Source of the DNA: Deltaproteobacteria bacterium
GTDB taxonomy: Bacteria > Desulfobacterota > Desulfarculia > Adiutricales > Adiutricaceae
Direction: 5' to 3'
Assembly (NCBI GenBank): GCA_031264185.1
Contig: JAISEL010000136.1
Coordinates: forward strand, 1-49,585
DNA length: 49,585 nucleotides
Below are positions 45,066 through 49,585 of this stretch, in pieces. Made by a program: the position numbers and the translations under genes. A model generated the notes under the pieces. That model did no database searches and was not told the DNA's origin. It worked only from the letters and a program-made list of their open reading frames with translations. How positions within the stretch are numbered: the first letter of the stretch is position 1; each line of letters starts with the position of its first letter.

Positions 45066-46593
45066 AAATCTACATCCAGCGAATACCAGGGCCTCAACCT
45101 GCTTCTGTTGGAAGGCGCCGGCTATGAAGACGAACGCTGGCTGACTTTAAATAATGCCAAAAAGGCCGGTTATCTGGTCAGGAAGGGCTCCAAAGCCCAA
45201 ACAGTCGAAACTGGCCTTTACCAAAAAGGCGGACAAACTGGACGAAAACGGCCGGCCCGTCCTTGATGATCAAGGCAGCCCGGAAAAAGTTGAGGTCAGG
45301 CTGCAGCGGCCCATTGTCCAGTCTTACAGCGTCTTTAACGCCGCCCAGCTGACCCTCCAAAACGGCGAGCCACTGCCGCCGTATAAGGAGGATGAGCCCG
45401 GGATCAGCCGGGAAGATAATGACAAGGAGGTTTTTGCCCTGCTGAATAAAATAGTCGAAAACTCAGGGGTTAAAATCTTCCACGATCAGAAAGAACATAA
45501 TTTCTACGGCAGATCAGCAGAAGGAATTCATCTGGTCCCGGCCAGAGCGTTTGATGAGCCTATGTATTATCACGCAGCTAAAATGCATGAAATGGGTCAT
45601 TGGACCGGGAATATAAAACGACTTGGGCGACACTCTTCAGACGGCTTCTGCAAGGGGGGTTATTCTCAATAAGAAGCGATCGCCGAAATGTTTTCCTGGC
45701 GTCTGGCTAAGACGCTTGGCCTGCCGCATGACCCGGACAATTCCGCAGCCTATGTAAAAGATTGGCTTGGTGATATCCAATCAATACCGGCAAAGGTCAG
45801 ACAGTATTTAGCCGAATCCGAGAAGTGCGTTAAGTTCATCATGGGTTTTGCCCCGGAAAAGTCTCAGACTGCCGGCCAGGATTTGGATTTCTCCCCGGGG
45901 GCGGAAGTTTTGGCCGGAGCCGCCTCCGGAGTTCAGGCCGGGGCGGCGGTGATGCAGGCGGCTCCAGCTGAAAAGGCCCCGATAATAAGCTCCGTTCCTG
46001 GCGTAGTTTTGGCCGTGCCCTACAGCGAAAAGGACGAGGCCAAAAAGCTGGGGGCCAAATTCGACTTCAAAGTTAAGGTCTGGGTGGCTCCGGAAGGCAG
46101 GGATCCCCGGGAGTTCGCCCGGTGGCTGCCCAAAACTGAAATTAAGCCTGAGCCGGTTTTGGGTCCGGAAGCGGATTTTCAGGAGGTTTTGAAGGACAAA
46201 GGCTTTGCGGCGGACAAACCGCCGGTCATGAACGGTCAGGTCCAGAAAATATCCTCGCCGCCTGAGGCGCCCAAAGCTAAAAAAGGCCTGTATAAGGCCG
46301 TCTTAGGAGACCGGCCACGGGGTTTTGTCAACGATCTGTCGGACGGCACCTCAGCTGACTGGATTTATACCGGTCAGAAGCTGGAGTCGCTGGAAGCGGA
46401 AAAAGAGGTCGAAAAATCCTTAAAAGCCAGGCCAAAAGTCAGACCAAAGACCAAGCATGAGGCCAAGCCGGAGACCGGTCTCGGAGCGGAGACCAAAACT
46501 TCTCTGATCAGCAATTCGCCGGAGCCGGACAAACCGAAAAAGACGGCGGCCAAAAGAGCGGCGCCCAAAAAGAACGTCGGCTTAAGCCGGTAA
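45066..46593 (+). pseudogene. ArdC-like zincin with DUF5710-type domain, broken
   Basis: Broken gene of the ArdC/antirestriction-type family. EYQGLNLLLLEGAGYEDERW and LTLNNAKKAGYLVRKGSKAQTVE (45081-45209) are the N-terminal ArdC domain without its start. A frameshift near 45210 leads to FTKKADKLDENG, and the metallopeptidase helix MHEMGHWTGNIKRLGR keeps the HExxH motif (~45590-45625). A TAA at 45670-45672 then interrupts GGYSQ-stop-EAIAEMFSWRLAK; homologues have Glu there. The frame reopens to 46593 and carries VVLAVPYSEKDEAKKLGAKFDFKVKVW, a DUF5710-like domain, and a basic Lys/Ala-rich end. The part from 45688 (301 codons) could still be made as a separate protein. Confidence 0.8.
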
Positions 46594-46651
46594 AGCCGGT
46601 CCGGAGCGTACCGAATTGAACAACCGGCCCGAACCGGAGCGGAGGCAAAAA

Positions 46652-48871
46652 ATGGCTTCTGGAAAATATTTGGAACAAAAACGCCGGGAGGCGGAAGACA
46701 AAATCCACCAGTGGCTGCGGACGATGAGCGGTCCCTGGACGGAGCCGCTGCCGGAACAGGACAAGCCTTCGCCTTGGTTTAATCCCCGTACCAGGACGGC
46801 TTACACCGGCTCGAACCGACTGCTCCTGGCGGCCGGCGGGTTTTCTGATCCCCGCTTTTATACGGTCAGTAACATCCGGGAACTGGATCTCCGGATCAAG
46901 GAAGGGGAGAAGTCGGCCCCTTTGGAATTTTGGCGCCAGACTGCGGAAACAGACAAGCTGGATGAAAACGGCTTTATTGAGCGCGATGCGGACGGACGGC
47001 CGGTTAAAGAGGAAGTCAGACTGGAGAGGCCTTTGCACCGGCAGTGCCTGGTCTGTAACGCCTCCCAGCTGACCGGGGAAAACGGCCTGCCTCTGCCGGT
47101 CTATGATCCCGAGCCGCTGGAATATACTCCCCAGATGATTGGCGAAAGCATTTTAAACGGATGCGGGGTCAAATTTGTTTTTAACCGGACCTCCGGCAGT
47201 TTTTACCATCAGAAGACAGATACGATTTATATGCCGCCCCGGGAAAGATTTGCCGATGCGGCTCATTTTTATTCGAACGCTGTCCGGCATCTGACGGAAA
47301 GTTACAGCCAGCCGTCAAGACTGAATTTTTCGGACCGGGACGGGGACGGCCTGCTGAGGTCGCAGTTGGCCGCCTGGATGATTGCCCAGTCGACCGGCCT
47401 GCCTTACGATCCGGCTGAAAACGAGGCGGCTGTAGCCGAATCTTTAGCCGCCGCCGACAATTTGGAGGCCTTGGATCGGATCTTTCAGGAAGCCAGCCTG
47501 ATTGAGCAGTTTGCGGTCGGCAGCTCCCGCAGCTATTTGCTGGCCATTGAGGACAGCCAGGTTGTGGCCAGGAGGGTGGAAAAGGCCTCGGAACCGGCCG
47601 CCCGGCCTTATTTGATTTCCAGCGGCTGCTGCCCGGCCGGCCATATTCTGAATACGACTGACCGGGATCTTTATTATGCGGAAATTAATGTCGGTCACGA
47701 CAGCCGGTGGAAAATTTTTTCTCCGGATCATCCGGCTGTAAACGACTTCCTGAAACACAAACCCATGACTCAGGCGGCTCTGGAGTCCGGCCTGCTGGAT
47801 TACTCCAAAGTCAAAGACTTTTTGGGCCGCACTTTAACCGATCATGCATCCGTTGAAGAATTTGCCGCAGCCTTAAAGCAAAACGGCCGGTCCGAGATTT
47901 CGGCCGACAAGCTTAAGCCGGAAATACAGGCTGAACTGGATCAGGCCGTAGCCCGGGAAAAACAGGCCGTGGCCGCGATGAAGGCCCGGGGACAGAAATA
48001 CCGCCTGGAAACAATGGTCGTCCCCACGGGCCTGAGCCCCAACTCCAGCACCAGGAATCCGGAAAGGTCGCCCGAAGAAGTCTGCGCTGTTCTGAAGACC
48101 TTAAACGGTCATACCTTACTTACTTATGACAGCCAGCCGCCCGGCCCGGAGAGACTGAATTTTTCCTTCTGCCGGGCTGATGAAGCCGGTCTGGTCAATT
48201 TTGACGAACTGCTGGGTCCGGACAAAGAGGGCGTTTATTCCTTATCCAAAGAAGAGTTCCTGAAAAGGTTCAGTTCCCGTGACTTTAACCGGGCTGATCT
48301 GGCTGAAAATGTTCAGGCCGAAATAAGACAGGCCATTGATGCCTTCAAGGACAGCCTGAACCGGACGGCCCCGGCGGCCGGGACGGCTCTGTCACCCGAA
48401 CCGTCATCCGAACCGGTCCCGGAACCGGCTGCCGCCGCCGGGATCACGTTTGATGAGCCGGTATTGGAATTAAGCCCGAACGGGGCCGGCTTAACGGGGG
48501 AGGAGGAAGCCGCCTTCAGTCAGATTCTGGCGGATTTCCGGCAGGAAACAGCGGCTGATCCGCAGTACGGAGCCGGCCGGAGTCTCACCCTTGAGGCTTT
48601 CAGCCGGGATAACCTTTTGGTCACGGAATTGGGACCGCCGGACGAAGGCCTGGACCCTGACCGGGAAACAGAGAACCGCTATGAGGTCACTTTAGAAAAA
48701 ACCGCTCCCGGGGTCAGTGAAGTCTATGCTCTGCAAATAGCTGTGACCAAAGAAGGGAGATATCTCTTTGATCATCTCAAAGCCTATGATGATTTAAGAC
48801 CGGTCATTGAGGCCGAAAATTTAAGGCTCAGCCGGCAGTCCGGGCCTCAGTCGGCGACCGGCGACCCCTGA
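46652..48871 (+). CDS. Large ArdC-like paralogue lacking the HExxH motif
   Basis: A 739-residue protein. The ATG at 46652 is preferred because GGAGG stands seven bases before it; a TTG at 46616 lacks such a site. Residues ~5-300 follow the broken upstream gene closely: YTGSNRLLLAAGGFSDPRF, IKEGEKSAPLEFWRQ, TDKLDENGF, LVCNASQLTGENGLPLP, GCGVKFVFNRTSGSFYH and LAAWMIAQSTGLPYDPAENE. Where the neighbour has MHEMGHW, this protein has VRHLTESY, so both the catalytic Glu and the second His are lost. The C-terminal half (~310-739) has no family I know; it is acidic, with a Pro/Glu-rich linker near 580-610. It may act as a binding protein in island transfer or antirestriction (inference). Confidence 0.75.
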   Translation: MASGKYLEQKRREAEDKIHQWLRTMSGPWTEPLPEQDKPSPWFNPRTRTAYTGSNRLLLAAGGFSDPRFYTVSNIRELDLRIKEGEKSAPLEFWRQTAETDKLDENGFIERDADGRPVKEEVRLERPLHRQCLVCNASQLTGENGLPLPVYDPEPLEYTPQMIGESILNGCGVKFVFNRTSGSFYHQKTDTIYMPPRERFADAAHFYSNAVRHLTESYSQPSRLNFSDRDGDGLLRSQLAAWMIAQSTGLPYDPAENEAAVAESLAAADNLEALDRIFQEASLIEQFAVGSSRSYLLAIEDSQVVARRVEKASEPAARPYLISSGCCPAGHILNTTDRDLYYAEINVGHDSRWKIFSPDHPAVNDFLKHKPMTQAALESGLLDYSKVKDFLGRTLTDHASVEEFAAALKQNGRSEISADKLKPEIQAELDQAVAREKQAVAAMKARGQKYRLETMVVPTGLSPNSSTRNPERSPEEVCAVLKTLNGHTLLTYDSQPPGPERLNFSFCRADEAGLVNFDELLGPDKEGVYSLSKEEFLKRFSSRDFNRADLAENVQAEIRQAIDAFKDSLNRTAPAAGTALSPEPSSEPVPEPAAAAGITFDEPVLELSPNGAGLTGEEEAAFSQILADFRQETAADPQYGAGRSLTLEAFSRDNLLVTELGPPDEGLDPDRETENRYEVTLEKTAPGVSEVYALQIAVTKEGRYLFDHLKAYDDLRPVIEAENLRLSRQSGPQSATGDP

Positions 48872-48885
48872 ACCGCCACGGGGTC

Positions 48886-49585
48886 ATGATCAGCAGAAAT
48901 CTGATGAAGACCGTCTTTAACAACTATTTTGGAAAAAATCATGTCCGGCCGTCCGGTTCCCCCGCTCCGAAAGAGCAGATGTGGCGCGATGCCAAAGAGC
49001 TGCCGCTTTTGGATCCCGAAGCCCAAAAACTGGTGTCGTCGGTGATGGAACTGGCCTTGGAGCCCAGAGTGCTTAACGGCCTGAACAGCAGCCGGATTTT
49101 TGATCTGCCCGAAGAGCTCGGCCGGGCCGCCTGCCTGGTCACCAGCACCCCCTACGGCTTTAATTGTTTCCGTCCCAACCGGCTGAATGACTTTGCGGAA
49201 GTCTATAATTTAGCCATTAAAAAGGATCCCCTGGATCCGGCGGTCATTCTGCCGACCCATATCCTGATCGGTTTGGACAAACAGGGCAATTACCGCTTGA
49301 TTCCCGAGGATGATACCTACCGGACGCAGGCAGCCGTGCCTCTGGGGGCGGCCAAAAGCTTCCTGAAACGCCTGGAGAAGGCCTATTTGGAAAATACCGG
49401 CCTGAACCTGACAGAAGCCGTCCTGACTGACAGAAAAATCGCTGGAGAAAAGACTGAACTGGCGGTAGACTTCCAGGATCGCCGCGTGGCAACGGCTTTA
49501 GGGGCTCTTTACAATCCCGTGAAGTCGAAATTTTATATCCTGCCCGGGATGGATGAAAATAAGTTTGCCCGGTGGATTCCAAAGG
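48886..49585 (+). CDS. Island protein with a DUF5710-like segment, partial
   Basis: Open frame from an ATG at 48886 to the edge of the window (at least 233 codons), 14 bp after the previous stop. GGGGTC precedes the start, a weak ribosome site. It begins MISRNLMKTVFNNYFGKN. Residues ~190-233 read ELAVDFQDRRVATALGALYNP and KFYILPGMDENKFARWIPK, matching the layout of the DUF5710-like domain of the broken ArdC gene (YSEKDEAKKLGAKFD and FARWLPK). The first ~190 residues are unfamiliar. It is collinear with the two ArdC-like genes and probably part of the same cargo operon; the end is not seen. Confidence 0.7.
   Translation, partial: MISRNLMKTVFNNYFGKNHVRPSGSPAPKEQMWRDAKELPLLDPEAQKLVSSVMELALEPRVLNGLNSSRIFDLPEELGRAACLVTSTPYGFNCFRPNRLNDFAEVYNLAIKKDPLDPAVILPTHILIGLDKQGNYRLIPEDDTYRTQAAVPLGAAKSFLKRLEKAYLENTGLNLTEAVLTDRKIAGEKTELAVDFQDRRVATALGALYNPVKSKFYILPGMDENKFARWIPK

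Overview
The window looks like a chromosomal segment of a Desulfobacterota-type (delta-proteobacterial) bacterium. This is an inference from gene content, chiefly a nuo operon lacking nuoEFG and carrying extra antiporter-like subunits. Genes in the core are GC-rich with many GGCC-type words. The spacers between them are AT-rich and full of dead genes and insertion remnants, as in a host-associated or otherwise relaxed genome. No rRNA or CRISPR array was seen.

Layout. (1) 1-9,215 is accessory and decayed: a HigBA-type toxin-antitoxin remnant split by a MITE; a 1,681-bp IS1634/IS4-like element with 30-bp inverted ends and a GTGAA target duplication; a MarR regulator with an Old Yellow Enzyme reductase; a dead IS630 transposase with TA-flanked MITEs; two zinc-ribbon membrane proteins; and a dead AAA-ATPase. 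(2) 9,492-22,042, minus strand, is a complex I operon in the order nuoA-B-C-D-H-I-J-K, MrpD-like, 2-TM protein, NuoL-like, nuoM, nuoN, with a consensus promoter upstream. It has four antiporter-type subunits and no NADH module. A terminator-like hairpin lies between nuoD and nuoH, a TnpB/omegaRNA end between nuoH and nuoI, and nuoM carries a ~210-residue soluble tail. (3) 22,242-28,006 holds an IS630 fragment, an MNT/HEPN pair whose HEPN gene has an in-frame TAG, a 2-kb gene-poor stretch, an intact ISAzo13-type transposase ORF that has lost its catalytic triad, and a flavodoxin. (4) 29,240-35,291, minus strand, is a housekeeping run: miaB, purB, uppS, ridA, a ParB-like gene and an SPL-type radical SAM gene. 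(5) 35,292-42,190 is mostly AT-rich spacer with repeats, an exported flavodoxin, a UshA-type nucleotidase and a second, dead HEPN/MNT pair. (6) From tRNA-Met(CAT) at 42,191 to the right edge is an integrative island: tyrosine integrase, a dead UPF0236/ISLre2-like transposase, and three large genes with ArdC-like and DUF5710-like domains. It continues beyond the window.

How the parts fit. The nuo operon would make a membrane-bound proton or sodium pump that takes electrons from something other than NuoEFG, perhaps ferredoxin or flavodoxin; the two flavodoxins nearby are suggestive only. The miaB-purB-uppS-ridA run is growth metabolism with a ParB-like/radical SAM pair attached. The rest records repeated invasion and decay. 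The most unusual items are the intact but catalytically dead ISAzo13 transposase, the modified nuo operon, and the paired ArdC-like genes, one broken with its HExxH motif and one intact without it.
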